From: Kitasatospora humi
Lineage (GTDB): Bacteria > Actinomycetota > Actinomycetes > Streptomycetales > Streptomycetaceae
Assembly (NCBI RefSeq): GCF_020907985.1
Contig: NZ_JAJJPA010000017.1
Span: 81,012-145,011 of the forward strand
Length of the DNA stretch: 64,000 bases
Direction: 5' to 3'
This document shows, in pieces, positions 26,490-36,877 of this stretch (positions are counted from its first letter, which is position 1; each line of letters starts with the position of its first letter). A model generated the notes under the pieces. It worked only from the letters and a program-made list of their open reading frames with translations, was not told the DNA's origin and did not search any database. The translations under genes were made by a program, and so were the position numbers.

Positions 26490-26912
26490 ATGTCCGAAAC
26501 GCTGAACCGGTCCACTGGCAACCTGGCGGCCGTGGAGGGGTGGCTCCCGTGCGGCGGGCGTGCTCCGTTGCTCGCGCGCCGGGCGTTGCGGGAGTTGCTG
26601 GGGCGGGTGGACGGGGGTGGGCGGTTCATCGAGGACGGGGAGCTGCTGGTGAGCGAGTTGGTGACCAATGCGCTGGAGCACGGCACGCAGGCCGGGCAGC
26701 GGATCCGGTACGTGTTCAGGGTGGACCGGGAGTTCCTCCACGTCGCCGTCGAGGATGAGAGCGAGGCCAAGCCGGTTCCCTGTCAGGCGGATGGCGATCA
26801 GGAGTCGGGGAGGGGGTTGCTCCTGGTGGAGGTGCTGGCCGTGGAGTGGGGGTTCGAGTCGCGGAAGGCGGGCGGCAAGCGGGTGTGGGCGAAGGTCGGT
26901 TGTGTCAGCTGA
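26490..26912 (+). CDS. ATP-binding protein of the anti-sigma/HATPase_c_2 type
   Basis: 140 residues with the GHKL ATPase fold of RsbW/SpoIIAB relatives: DGELLVSELVTNALEHGTQA is the N box, FLHVAVEDES the strand before G1, and ESGRGLLLVEVLAVEWGFES the G2-like glycine loop. The G1 DxGxG motif is degenerate (EDESEAKP), as in many streptomycete copies. The ATG at 26490 has AGGGAG 8 bases upstream. It is divergent from the XRE/DUF397 pair, the common trio. It may sequester a sigma factor or simply bind ATP; its partner is unknown. Its end overlaps soxR by 8 bp, convergently. Confidence 0.88.
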   Translation: MSETLNRSTGNLAAVEGWLPCGGRAPLLARRALRELLGRVDGGGRFIEDGELLVSELVTNALEHGTQAGQRIRYVFRVDREFLHVAVEDESEAKPVPCQADGDQESGRGLLLVEVLAVEWGFESRKAGGKRVWAKVGCVS

Positions 26913-27369
26913 CCCTGTCCCGCTTCGGCAGTAGCCGCCGTGCGCCTGGCCCTTCCTTCCCCTGCACGTCGTGCGGGTTGTAGAGCGCGCACCGCCCCAG
27001 CGACAGGCAGCCGCAGCCGACGCAGCCCGTGAGGTGGTTCCGGAGCTGCTGCAGGTCGGCGATCTGCTCGTCGATGCGGGCCTGCCAGGCGGTCGCCACC
27101 GGGCGCCACTCGGCCAGGGTGGGGGAGCGGTCCACCGGGAGGCCGGCCATGGCGTCGCGGGCCTCCTCCAGCGAAAGTCCCACCGTCTGGGCGGCCTTGA
27201 TGAAGGCGAGCCGCCTGAGTGTCTGCCGGGCGTAGTGCCGTCGTCCACCCGCCGTGCGTTCGGCGTGGATCAGGCCGAGCTCCTCGTAGTAGCGCAGGGC
27301 GGAGTGGGCGATGCCGCTGCGGGCGGCGAGCTCGCCGATGGTGAGGCGGTCGCGAGGCGGGACGGTCAT
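26905..27369 (-). CDS. soxR: Redox-sensing MerR-family activator SoxR
   Basis: 154 residues. MerR winged helix LTIGELAARSGIAHSALRYY, helical dimer region, then the [2Fe-2S] cluster motif C-X2-C-X-C-X5-C at Cys116, 119, 121 and 127 (GCVGCGCLSLGRC). In streptomycetes SoxR senses redox-active metabolites such as actinorhodin rather than superoxide. The ATG at 27369 gives MTVPPRDRLTIGEL. A perfect sox box lies 22 bp upstream, between soxR and the divergent transketolase genes, so SoxR probably controls both directions. The gene ends 8 bp inside the convergent ATPase gene. Confidence 0.95.
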   Translation of the reverse strand: MTVPPRDRLTIGELAARSGIAHSALRYYEELGLIHAERTAGGRRHYARQTLRRLAFIKAAQTVGLSLEEARDAMAGLPVDRSPTLAEWRPVATAWQARIDEQIADLQQLRNHLTGCVGCGCLSLGRCALYNPHDVQGKEGPGARRLLPKRDRVS

Positions 27370-27386
27370 GGGCGTGATCCTACTGC

Positions 27387-27417
27387 TTGACCTCAAGTCG
27401 ACTTGAGATAGCAGAGT
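27387..27417 (+). promoter_or_regulatory. Sox box inside a SoxR-type promoter for the transketolase pair
   Basis: CTCAAGTCGACTTGAG (27392-27407) is a perfect 16-bp palindrome matching the SoxR site. On the plus strand TTGACC (27387-27392) and CAGAGT (27412-27417) would be -35 and -10 with a 19-bp spacer holding the palindrome, the classic MerR-type overlong spacer. Transcription would begin within a few bases of the ATG at 27425, so the message is predicted to be leaderless. Confidence 0.8.
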
Positions 27418-27424
27418 TGCAGTC

Positions 27425-28093
27425 ATGACAACGACCTACGCGGATCTGCCCCGCCTGATGGCGCGCATGACCGGCGCCGAGAAGCACGGCCCGGCGGCCA
27501 CCTCCACCCTGGACGCGCTCTGGGTGCTCTACGACCGGGTGCTGCGCGGCGCCCCCGGTGACCCCGGCCGCGACCGCTTCCTCCTCTCCAAGGGCCACGG
27601 CCCGATGGCCTACTACGCCGTGCTCGCCGCCAAGGGACTGCTGCCCGAGGAGTGGCTCGACGGCTTCGGCGGCTATGACTCGCCGCTCGGCCACCACCCG
27701 GACCGGGTGCTGATCCCGGCCGCCGAGATCGGGTCCGGCTCGCTCGGCCACGGGCTGCCGCTCGCCGTCGGCACCGCGCTGGGCCTGCGGGCCCAGGGCA
27801 ACCACGCCGCCGTGTGGACGCTGATCGGTGACGCCGAGTTCGACGAGGGCTCCAACCACGAGGCGCTCGCCTACGCCGGTGCGCTCGGCCTGGACCGGTT
27901 GCACACCATCGTCATCGACAACTCCTCGGCCAGCCACGGCTGGTCGGGCGGCATCGCGGCCCGGTTCGCGGCGCACGGCTGGTCGACGGCAACCGTCGAC
28001 GGCCATGACCACGAGGCGCTCCACGCCGCTTACACCACCCCGCACGCAGGGCGGCCGCACGCCGTCATCGCCCAGGTCGAGCCCAAGAACTAG
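27425..28093 (+). CDS. Transketolase, N-terminal (TPP-binding) subunit
   Basis: 222 residues equal to the first domain of transketolase. It holds FLLSKGHGPMAYYAVLAAKG and the thiamine-diphosphate segment AEIGSGSLGHGLPLAVGTAL, GDAEFDEGSNHEALAYAG, with the Mg ligand region DNSSASHG. The ATG at 27425 lies directly after the predicted SoxR promoter. The second half is encoded by the next gene 21 bp downstream, so the enzyme is a split, two-subunit transketolase of the archaeal/anaerobe type. Streptomycetes also have full-length transketolase elsewhere as a rule. Linked to soxR, it may rebalance pentose phosphate flux and NADPH under redox-cycling stress, or serve a dedicated pathway. Confidence 0.88.
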   Translation: MTTTYADLPRLMARMTGAEKHGPAATSTLDALWVLYDRVLRGAPGDPGRDRFLLSKGHGPMAYYAVLAAKGLLPEEWLDGFGGYDSPLGHHPDRVLIPAAEIGSGSLGHGLPLAVGTALGLRAQGNHAAVWTLIGDAEFDEGSNHEALAYAGALGLDRLHTIVIDNSSASHGWSGGIAARFAAHGWSTATVDGHDHEALHAAYTTPHAGRPHAVIAQVEPKN

Positions 28094-28114
28094 CCAAGAG
28101 GAGCAGGCAACCCG

Positions 28115-29008
28115 ATGGACACCATGCGCGAGCGCTTCATCTCCGTCACCACCGAACTGCTGGACGAGGACCCCCGCACCGCCCTGGTGCTGGCCGACAT
28201 CAGCGCCGCCTCCTTCACGCGGGCCGCCGACGCCCACCCCGACCGGGTGCTCAACGTCGGCATCCGCGAGCAGCTGCTGATCGGGGTGGCCGGCGGCCTG
28301 GCGCTCACCGGAATGCGCCCGATCGCCCACACCTTCGCCAGCTTCCTGGTCGAACGGCCCTTCGAGCAGATCAAGTTGGACCTCACCCACCAGGGCGTGG
28401 GCGCGGTGCTGGTCAGCGCCTTGGGCTCCTACGACTGGCCCGCCGGCGGCCGCACCCACATGTCACCCGGCGACGTCGCCCTCCTCGACACCCTCCCCGA
28501 CTGGACGGTCCACGTTCCCGGCCACCCCGACGAGGCCGAAGCCCTGCTGCGCCACGCCGTGGCCGACGGCGACCGCAACGTCTACGTGCGCCTGTCGAAC
28601 CACAGCAACCAGGACCCGCACCACGCCGTCCCCGGCCGCTTCCTGACCGTGCGCGAGGGCGCGAAGGCCACCGTCATCGCCGTCGGCCCGATGCTGGACG
28701 CCGTCCTCGCCGCGACCGCCGACCTGGACGTCACCGTGCTCTACGCCACCACCGTCCGCCCGTTCGACGCACCGGCCCTGCGCGCCACCGGACACACCGA
28801 CGTCGTCATCGTCGAGCCCTACCTGTCCGGCACCTCCGACCACGAGGCCCACCAGGCGCTTGCCGACCTGCCGCACCGGGTGCTCGGTCTGGGCGTGCCG
28901 AAGGCCGAGCACCGCCACTACGGCAGCATGGACGAGCACCTGCGCGCCTACGGCCTGGACACCGCCGGGATCCGCGAGCGGATCCTCGGGTTCACCGAGA
29001 AGCTGTGA
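28115..29008 (+). CDS. Transketolase, C-terminal subunit
   Basis: 297 residues equal to the pyrimidine-binding and C-terminal domains of transketolase. Motifs include ALVLADISAASFTRAADAHP, RVLNVGIREQLLIGVAGGLA (the catalytic Glu of the TPP pyrimidine site lies in GIREQ), and FASFLVERPFEQIKLDLTHQ. The C-terminal domain includes VTVLYATTVRPFDAPALRAT. An AAGAGGAG site precedes ATG 28115. It is co-transcribed with the N-terminal subunit. Its end overlaps the end of treZ on the opposite strand by 17 bp. The split gene order (N then C) matches other two-subunit enzymes; true substrate might be a related ketose. Confidence 0.88.
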   Translation: MDTMRERFISVTTELLDEDPRTALVLADISAASFTRAADAHPDRVLNVGIREQLLIGVAGGLALTGMRPIAHTFASFLVERPFEQIKLDLTHQGVGAVLVSALGSYDWPAGGRTHMSPGDVALLDTLPDWTVHVPGHPDEAEALLRHAVADGDRNVYVRLSNHSNQDPHHAVPGRFLTVREGAKATVIAVGPMLDAVLAATADLDVTVLYATTVRPFDAPALRATGHTDVVIVEPYLSGTSDHEAHQALADLPHRVLGLGVPKAEHRHYGSMDEHLRAYGLDTAGIRERILGFTEKL

Positions 29009-30695
29009 CCGAAGTGATGACGCAGGAGCGCGGCCCCAACCAGTTCCTGGACACCTCGCCCCAGCTGAGCACCACCTCGCCCGCCGGCAGGTCGGCCGGC
29101 TTCTCGCCGAAGTTGACCGCGATCCGGAACCGCCCCCGGTGCACGGTGAGCCGGCCGGCCTCCTCGTCGAAGTCGACCCGCACCCGGCTCAGGTCCGGAT
29201 CGGTCAACTCCGGCGAGCTCTTCCGCAGTCGGATCAACTCCCGGTACCACTGCAGCAGTTCCGCATGGACCCCGGTGCGGGTCTCGCTCCAGTCCAGGGT
29301 CGAGGCCCGCACGGTGGCCGGGTCCTGCGGATCCGGGACCTCCTCCGCCGTCCACCCGTAGGCGGCGAACTCCCGCCGCCGCCCCTGCCGGACGGCCTGC
29401 GCCAGTCCCGGGTCGGTGTGGTCGGTGAAGTACTGCCACGGCGTGCTCGCGCCCCACTCCTCACCCATGAACAGCATCGGTGTGAACGGAGCGGTGAGCA
29501 CCAGTGGCGCGGTCAGCGCCAACTGCCGCGCGGTGAGCCGGTCCCCGATCGCCCGGTTCCCCACCTGGTCGTGGGTCTGCGCGTACCCGAGCAGCCGGTG
29601 CCCGTACGCCTGCGGGAACGGCCGCCCGTGGTGCCGGCCACGGAACGACGACCACGTGCCGTCGTGGAACCACCCGCGGGTCAGGACGCGGGCCAGCGCG
29701 GCCATCGGCGCCCGCCCGAAGTCGGCGTAGTAACCCTGCGACTCACCGGTCGCCGCCGCATGCAGTGCGTGGTGGAAGTCATCGCTCCACTGCGCGGTGA
29801 GGCCGTAGCCGCCGGCCTGTCGGGGCGAGGTGTGCCGGGGGTTGTTGAGGTCCGACTCGCCGATCAGGAAGAGCGGCCGCCCCTCCGATGCCGCGAGGGC
29901 GTCGACGGCCGTCGAAAGCTCCTCCAGGAAGTGCACCGCCCGGTCGTCCACCAGCGCGTGCACCGCGTCCAGCCGCAGCCCGTCGATGCGGTAGTCGCGC
30001 AGCCAGGTGAGCGCGCTCTCCCGCAGGTAGGCGCGCACCTCGTCCGAGCCCGGCGCGTCCAGGTTGACCGCCGATCCCCAGGGCGTCTGGTGCCGCTCGG
30101 TGAAGTAGGGACCGTACGCGGGCAGGTGGTTCCCCGAAGGCCCCAGGTGGTTGTGCACCACGTCCAGGACCACCCCGAGGCCCAGCCCGTGGGCCGCGTC
30201 CACGAAGTGCTTCAGCCCGTCGGGCCCGCCGTACGGCTCGTGCACGGCCCATGGCGCGACCCCGTCGTAGCCCCAGCCGTGACGCCCCGGGAACGGACAG
30301 ACCGGCAGCAACTCGACGAAGTCCACCCCGAGTTCGACCAGGTGCCGGAGCCGCTGCGCCGCCGCCGCGAAGGTGCCCTCCTCGGTGAACGTGCCCACGT
30401 GCAGCTCGTACAGCACGGAACCGGCCAGCGGCCGCCCGCGCCAGGAGTCCGAGGAGGTGGACCACCGGTGGGCGGTGTGGTCCACCCGCCGGCTCAGACC
30501 GTCGGGGCCGTACGGCTGGCGGGCCGAGCGGGGATCGGGCAGCGCCCGGCCGCCGTCGAGGCGGAAGCCGTAGTCGAGCCCGGCCGGGGCCTCGCCACGC
30601 CACCAGCCGCCCTCGCCGCGGGTCATCGGGTGGGCGGTGCCGTCGACCTCGACGTCGACGCGGCCCGCGGACGGGGCCCAGACCTGGTATTCCAC
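28992..30695 (-). CDS. treZ: Malto-oligosyltrehalose trehalohydrolase
   Basis: 567 residues, GH13 subfamily 10, cytoplasmic. Releases trehalose from maltooligosyl-trehalose made by TreY. An N-terminal beta-sandwich (YQVWAPSAGRVDVEVDG) is followed by the barrel with RIDGLRLDAVHALVDD (nucleophile Asp), LFLIGESDLNNPR (acid Glu) and YAQTHDQVGNRAIGDRL. The GTG at 30695 has AGGAGT upstream, inside the end of treY, and starts 2 bp after the treY stop, so expression is coupled. It is the last gene of the glgX-treY-treZ run. The convergent transketolase gene overlaps its 3' end. Confidence 0.95.
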   Translation of the reverse strand: MEYQVWAPSAGRVDVEVDGTAHPMTRGEGGWWRGEAPAGLDYGFRLDGGRALPDPRSARQPYGPDGLSRRVDHTAHRWSTSSDSWRGRPLAGSVLYELHVGTFTEEGTFAAAAQRLRHLVELGVDFVELLPVCPFPGRHGWGYDGVAPWAVHEPYGGPDGLKHFVDAAHGLGLGVVLDVVHNHLGPSGNHLPAYGPYFTERHQTPWGSAVNLDAPGSDEVRAYLRESALTWLRDYRIDGLRLDAVHALVDDRAVHFLEELSTAVDALAASEGRPLFLIGESDLNNPRHTSPRQAGGYGLTAQWSDDFHHALHAAATGESQGYYADFGRAPMAALARVLTRGWFHDGTWSSFRGRHHGRPFPQAYGHRLLGYAQTHDQVGNRAIGDRLTARQLALTAPLVLTAPFTPMLFMGEEWGASTPWQYFTDHTDPGLAQAVRQGRRREFAAYGWTAEEVPDPQDPATVRASTLDWSETRTGVHAELLQWYRELIRLRKSSPELTDPDLSRVRVDFDEEAGRLTVHRGRFRIAVNFGEKPADLPAGEVVLSWGEVSRNWLGPRSCVITSVTASR

Positions 30696-30697
30696 GG

Positions 30698-32926
30698 TTA
30701 CTCCTGGATGAGCAGGGCGGCGGCGGTGACCTCGCCGGTGAACTGACGGCCCGTCAACAGATCGCGCCACTGCCCCGGCAGATCGAGCGTAACCGCAGTG
30801 GCGCGCTGGGCCAGGGTGTACGGAAGTCGCGGGGCGACGATCGTCAGGTTGGACCCGCGCTGGTACGCCACCAGGTGCGGGTCGGCCTCCAGCGGTCGGT
30901 AGGGGCCGAGCGGCCTGGGGAGGTGCAGCGCCGTCCGGGTCAGCGCCAGCTTGCGGCGGGCGAACTCCGACAGCTGCGACTCCGGCCGGTCGAACACCAC
31001 GGGCGCCCGGTTGTCCGGGTCGACCAGGGTGTACAGCGGCAGCTCCGAGCCCTGGTAGAGGTCCGGCACCCCCGGCATGGTCAGGTGCAGCAGCGCCGCC
31101 GAAAGCGAGTTGGACTGCGCGAAGGGCTCCAGGAACTCGACGAACTCGCCGATCCGCAACGACAGTTCGGGCGAGGCCAGGACGGCGCGGGCGTAGTCGG
31201 TGACGGCCGCCTCGTAGTCGGTGTCCGGGGAGCGCCAGTTGGTGGCCTGCTTGGCCTCCCGCAGCGACTTCAGCAGCACGCCGACCAGCCGGTCCGGCTC
31301 GATCGGCCAGGCCGCCACCAGGGTCTGCCAGAGCAGCCATTCGGCGTTGCGGTCCGGGAGGCCGCCGGCCAGCTCGGACCAGGCGGTGCACTGCGCCACC
31401 CAGTGGTCGGGCATCTCGGAGAGCACCGCGAGCCGGTAGCGGGCGTCGGCGCTGCGCTTGGTGTCATGGGTGGACAGCACCGTCATGGTGTGCGGCCAGT
31501 GCTGCTCCATCCACTTGGCCCAGCAGTGGAAGTCGGCCGGCTCCAGGCCGGGGTGGGCCGGGTCGCCGCCGACCTCGTTCAGACTGAGCAGCGGGTGGAA
31601 GCGGTAGAAGGCGGTGTCCTCCACGCCCTTGGCGGCCACCGCCGAGGCGGTCTGGGCGAACCGGGTGCGGAACTCGTCCTTGGTCGGGCTGGAGCCCAGG
31701 TGGCCCTGGGTGAGCAGCTCGACGAACTGCTTGCTGGTCTCCGGCACCGTTATGGTCCGCTCGGCGGGGAACGGGTAGGGCCGGTAGACGGTGTAGTGGG
31801 TGAACAGGTCGCACAGCGCGGTGCGCACCGCGAGCGGCATGTGGTCGGCCAACTCCGGTTCCTCGGCGCCGATCCGCTCGGCGAGCCGCACCAGCCGGTT
31901 GATCTCGGCGGCCAACTCGCCGTGCGGCACCGTCATTTCGGCCCGGCCCAAGCGGGCCGCCTCGGCGGCGTTGGTGTGCACGTCGGTGTACTGGGCGTAG
32001 AGCTCGGCGAGCCGGGCGACGCCCGCGCGGTCGGTCAGCACCCCGTCGATGTGCCGCAGCGCGTCATAGCCGGTGGTCCCCGCGCAGGCCCAGTCGGGCG
32101 GGAGGTGCTCCAGGCCGCTGAGGATCTTCTCCACCACGGTGTAGGCGCCGCCGCTGTGCTCGGCCAGGCAGTTGAGGTAGCCGCGCGGATCGGCCAGGCC
32201 GTCCGGGTGGTCCACCCGGAAGCCGTCGATCACGCCCTCGGCGTGCAGCCGCAGCAGCACCCCGTGGGTGGCGAGGAAGACCTCCGGGTCCTCGACCCGC
32301 AGCGCGATCAGGGTGTTGATGGTGAAGAAGCGGCGGTAGTTGAGCTGGCTGTCGGCCAGCTTCCACCAGGCCAGCCGGTAGTGCTGGCGGCGCAGCAGTT
32401 CGGTCAGCGGCAGGTGCTCGGTGCCGGGCCGCAGCGGGAAGACGTGGTCGTAGTAGCGCAGGGTGTCCCCGTCGACCTTCAGCTGGTCCAGCACCGCGCC
32501 GAGCCGGTCGCCGAGCACCGGCAGCAGGATCCGGCCGTCGTGGGCCGTCCAGTCGATGTCGAACCAGCGGGCGTACGGCGATCGGGGGCCGTGCCGCAGC
32601 ACGTGCCAGAGCGGCGAGTTGAGGGACTCCGGGACCGGCACCGCCATGTGGTTGGGCACGATGTCGGCGATCAGCTTGAGACCGTGCTCGCGGGCGGTGG
32701 CGGCGAGCGCACGCAGGGCGCGCTCGCCGCCGAGCTGCCCGCTGATCCGGGTGTGGTCGACCGTGTCGTAGCCGTGGGTCGACCCGGGGGTGGCCTCCAG
32801 CAGCGGGGAGAGGTGCAGATGGGACACGCCGAGCCCGGCCAGGTACGGGACGGCGGCGGCGGCATCCGCAAGCGTGAACGACGGTTGGAGCTGCAGCCGG
32901 TAGCTGGCAGTTGGTGGTGAGATCAC
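30698..32926 (-). CDS. treY: Malto-oligosyltrehalose synthase
   Basis: 742 residues, GH13 subfamily 26. Converts the reducing-end glucose of maltodextrins into a trehalose unit. The protein begins ISPPTASYRLQLQPSFTLAD, the TreY hallmark, and has VSHLHLSPLLEATPGSTHGY, IADIVPNHMAV, FRVDHPDGLADPRGY (nucleophile), YTVVEKILSGLEHLPP (acid Glu) and TVLSTHDTKRSADARYR. The GTG at 32926 is the only reasonable start; its ribosome site is weak. It lies 55 bp after glgX with a long stem-loop between them and is coupled to treZ. Together they make trehalose from glycogen-derived maltodextrin. Confidence 0.95.
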   Translation of the reverse strand: MISPPTASYRLQLQPSFTLADAAAAVPYLAGLGVSHLHLSPLLEATPGSTHGYDTVDHTRISGQLGGERALRALAATAREHGLKLIADIVPNHMAVPVPESLNSPLWHVLRHGPRSPYARWFDIDWTAHDGRILLPVLGDRLGAVLDQLKVDGDTLRYYDHVFPLRPGTEHLPLTELLRRQHYRLAWWKLADSQLNYRRFFTINTLIALRVEDPEVFLATHGVLLRLHAEGVIDGFRVDHPDGLADPRGYLNCLAEHSGGAYTVVEKILSGLEHLPPDWACAGTTGYDALRHIDGVLTDRAGVARLAELYAQYTDVHTNAAEAARLGRAEMTVPHGELAAEINRLVRLAERIGAEEPELADHMPLAVRTALCDLFTHYTVYRPYPFPAERTITVPETSKQFVELLTQGHLGSSPTKDEFRTRFAQTASAVAAKGVEDTAFYRFHPLLSLNEVGGDPAHPGLEPADFHCWAKWMEQHWPHTMTVLSTHDTKRSADARYRLAVLSEMPDHWVAQCTAWSELAGGLPDRNAEWLLWQTLVAAWPIEPDRLVGVLLKSLREAKQATNWRSPDTDYEAAVTDYARAVLASPELSLRIGEFVEFLEPFAQSNSLSAALLHLTMPGVPDLYQGSELPLYTLVDPDNRAPVVFDRPESQLSEFARRKLALTRTALHLPRPLGPYRPLEADPHLVAYQRGSNLTIVAPRLPYTLAQRATAVTLDLPGQWRDLLTGRQFTGEVTAAALLIQE

Positions 32927-32937
32927 AACCCATTGCT

Positions 32938-32981
32938 ACCCGGTCGGCAGGTGCGGCACGACCGGTTTCGCCCGACCGGGT
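32938..32981 (-). terminator. Stem-loop between glgX and treY
   Basis: ACCCGGTCGG (32938-32947) pairs with CCGACCGGGT (32972-32981), with a 24-base loop. It begins right after the glgX stop on the minus strand. It could partly end glgX transcription or tune treY expression. Confidence 0.45.
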
Positions 32982-35099
<2,118 letters not shown>

Positions 35100-35501
35100 A
35101 TAGCCTCAACTTCCCTGGTGTCAAGGGGAACTGACGCTCCCGTCGGGAGTCGGCGCACCGCTGGCTGCGGTATGCCCGGGTGGCGCACGTCACATGTCCG
35201 CGCGCCGCCCAGCGTGACGCACGGCACACTGCCGACTGACACACTGTCATTGGCATGGTTGCCGCTCCGAGCGCATTCTGACGCCCTTTCGGGGCGCATT
35301 AACCCGAACGAGCGTCCAGCCGGAGGGGTTGGCGAGGTCTGCGTCCGTGCTGTCGCAGACCCGTCCTGACGCTCTTTCGAGTCGCGGTCGGCCGGCCGCC
35401 GCCAGGTTCGCACTGGGCTGCCCGGCCGCCCGGCCGGGCAGTACGCTTGATCGTCACGTCGCCTCCAGCCGGGGAGGGGCGGCCGAGAGGTGAGGTAGCG
35501 C
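35100..35501. other. Divergent region between glgX and the HEPN gene
   Basis: 402 bp with no gene. A perfect inverted repeat TGACA-CAC-TGTCA lies at 35237-35249, and a small hairpin CGCCC/GGGCG at 35282-35296. Neither can be assigned to a known regulator. Confidence 0.35.
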
Positions 35502-36764
35502 ATGGGGTTCCCCGCCGACGACTGGCCGGACGGGCCCCCGATCGGCGGCTCGGGCTCCAGAGCCGAGGCGCCGACCGTGGTGCTCGGGTCACCGGGCGGT
35601 GGGCGCCTACTCCCGGGGCAGGCGAGCGGTGAGGCCGCCGCGCCCGGCTGGACCGGCGAGCAGTGGCAGCGCGCCTACCAGCAGGTCAGGCTCACCGGCC
35701 GCGCCTATGTCTGGCTCAACCTGGTCGAGCAGCGGCTGCGCGCCCTGCTCGACGAGCTGCTGCGCCCGGTGTACGCCCCGGCGCACGGCGCGGACTGGGT
35801 GACCGCCGCCGCCGGGCCGGTCGGCGAGGAGTGGGTGCGCCGAGCCGCCGCGGTCCGTGAGGTCAGCCGGCGCAAGGGCTACCTGCTGGACCCGGCCGAC
35901 GACGACCCGCTGGTCTTCCTCACCCTTCCGCAGCTCCGCGAACTGATGGTGCAGCACTGGCCGTGCTTCGAGCCCTACCTCGACGACCGGCGGGAGATCG
36001 AACTGGCGTTGGACGAGCTGGAGGTGGCGCGGCACGTCGTCTCCCGCAACCGCAGCCTGTCGGCCACCGTGCTGGCGCAGACCGAGCGGGCCGCCGCCCG
36101 GGTGCTCGGCCTGCTCGACGGACGGTCGGCGACGGCCGCGGCGCCGCCCGCCGACATCATCGAGGAGCTGGTGGCCGGGCGGTTCGCCGACGTCGCCGCG
36201 GTGCACGCCGATCGGGTGCGGCTGCAGCGCGACCTGCCGGTGGAGGACCTGCTGGAGGGCGCCCGGCGACTGGACGCGATCGGCATCGGGCTCGGCATGC
36301 TCTGCCAGAACTTCACCGGCAAGCGGCTGGTGCGGTTGGCCTCCGAGGGCTGCCGGGCCCGGCTGTTGTTCCTCAATCCGGCGAGCAGCGCCGTCCGCCG
36401 CCGGGAACGGGAGCTCGGGTTGGGGCGCGGCGAGCTGTCCCGCTCGATCGAGATGAACATCATGCACGTGCGCCGGGTCCGCGCCCGGCTGCGCGACCCG
36501 GGCGGCTTCGAGATCCGGGTCTTCGACGAGACCCCGCGGTTCACCGCCTACCTGGTGGAGGGCGCCCGGGTGCCCGGCTCGCGGCGGCGCACCGGCGACC
36601 TCGGGGTGGTGCAGCCGTACCTGCGGCGGGCGCGCGGGATCGAGTCGCCGGCGCTGGTGCTGCGCGCGGTGGCCGGCGGCGGGGAGGACGGCGAGCCGGG
36701 GCTGCTCGACGTCTACCGCGAGGAGTTCGAGGGGGTGTGGGCCGACTCCCGGCCGATCAACTGA
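35502..36764 (+). CDS. SAV2148-type HEPN domain-containing protein
   Basis: 420 residues. A Gly/Pro-rich N-terminus is followed by a helical region starting at GWTGEQWQRAYQQVRLTGRA, then QHWPCFEPYLDDRREIELAL and DELEVARHVVSRNRSLSATV, the HEPN-type helices of the streptomycete SAV2148 family. The second half (LLEGARRLDAIGIGLGMLCQ and RLLFLNPASSAVRRRERELG, GLGRGELSRSIEMNIMHVRR) looks like a domain that binds nucleotides or nucleic acid. The canonical HEPN RNase Rx4-6H motif is not clear, so nuclease activity is doubtful. Function is unknown. ATG at 35502 was chosen as the first start after GAGGTAG. It stands alone between two functional blocks. Confidence 0.75.
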   Translation: MGFPADDWPDGPPIGGSGSRAEAPTVVLGSPGGGRLLPGQASGEAAAPGWTGEQWQRAYQQVRLTGRAYVWLNLVEQRLRALLDELLRPVYAPAHGADWVTAAAGPVGEEWVRRAAAVREVSRRKGYLLDPADDDPLVFLTLPQLRELMVQHWPCFEPYLDDRREIELALDELEVARHVVSRNRSLSATVLAQTERAAARVLGLLDGRSATAAAPPADIIEELVAGRFADVAAVHADRVRLQRDLPVEDLLEGARRLDAIGIGLGMLCQNFTGKRLVRLASEGCRARLLFLNPASSAVRRRERELGLGRGELSRSIEMNIMHVRRVRARLRDPGGFEIRVFDETPRFTAYLVEGARVPGSRRRTGDLGVVQPYLRRARGIESPALVLRAVAGGGEDGEPGLLDVYREEFEGVWADSRPIN

Positions 36765-36807
36765 CGGTGTGTGACGCAGCTCGCACCGGACCCCCCTCCC
36801 GGAGCGC

Positions 36808-36837
36808 GACTAAGGTATGCCTAAGCTAACCTTGGTC
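36808..36837 (+). promoter_or_regulatory. Iron box (DtxR/IdeR/DmdR type) upstream of the efe genes
   Basis: A 30-bp imperfect palindrome, outer halves GACTAAGGT and ACCTTGGTC around an AT-rich centre TATGCCTAAGCTA. The AGGTTAGSCTAACCT-like pattern is that of DtxR-family iron boxes. It lies 40 bp before the efeUO start, so the operon is probably iron-repressed. Confidence 0.8.
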
Positions 36838-36877
36838 GCAGCCGCGGCCCACGCACGCCTAGGGGAGTTCGCCGCCG

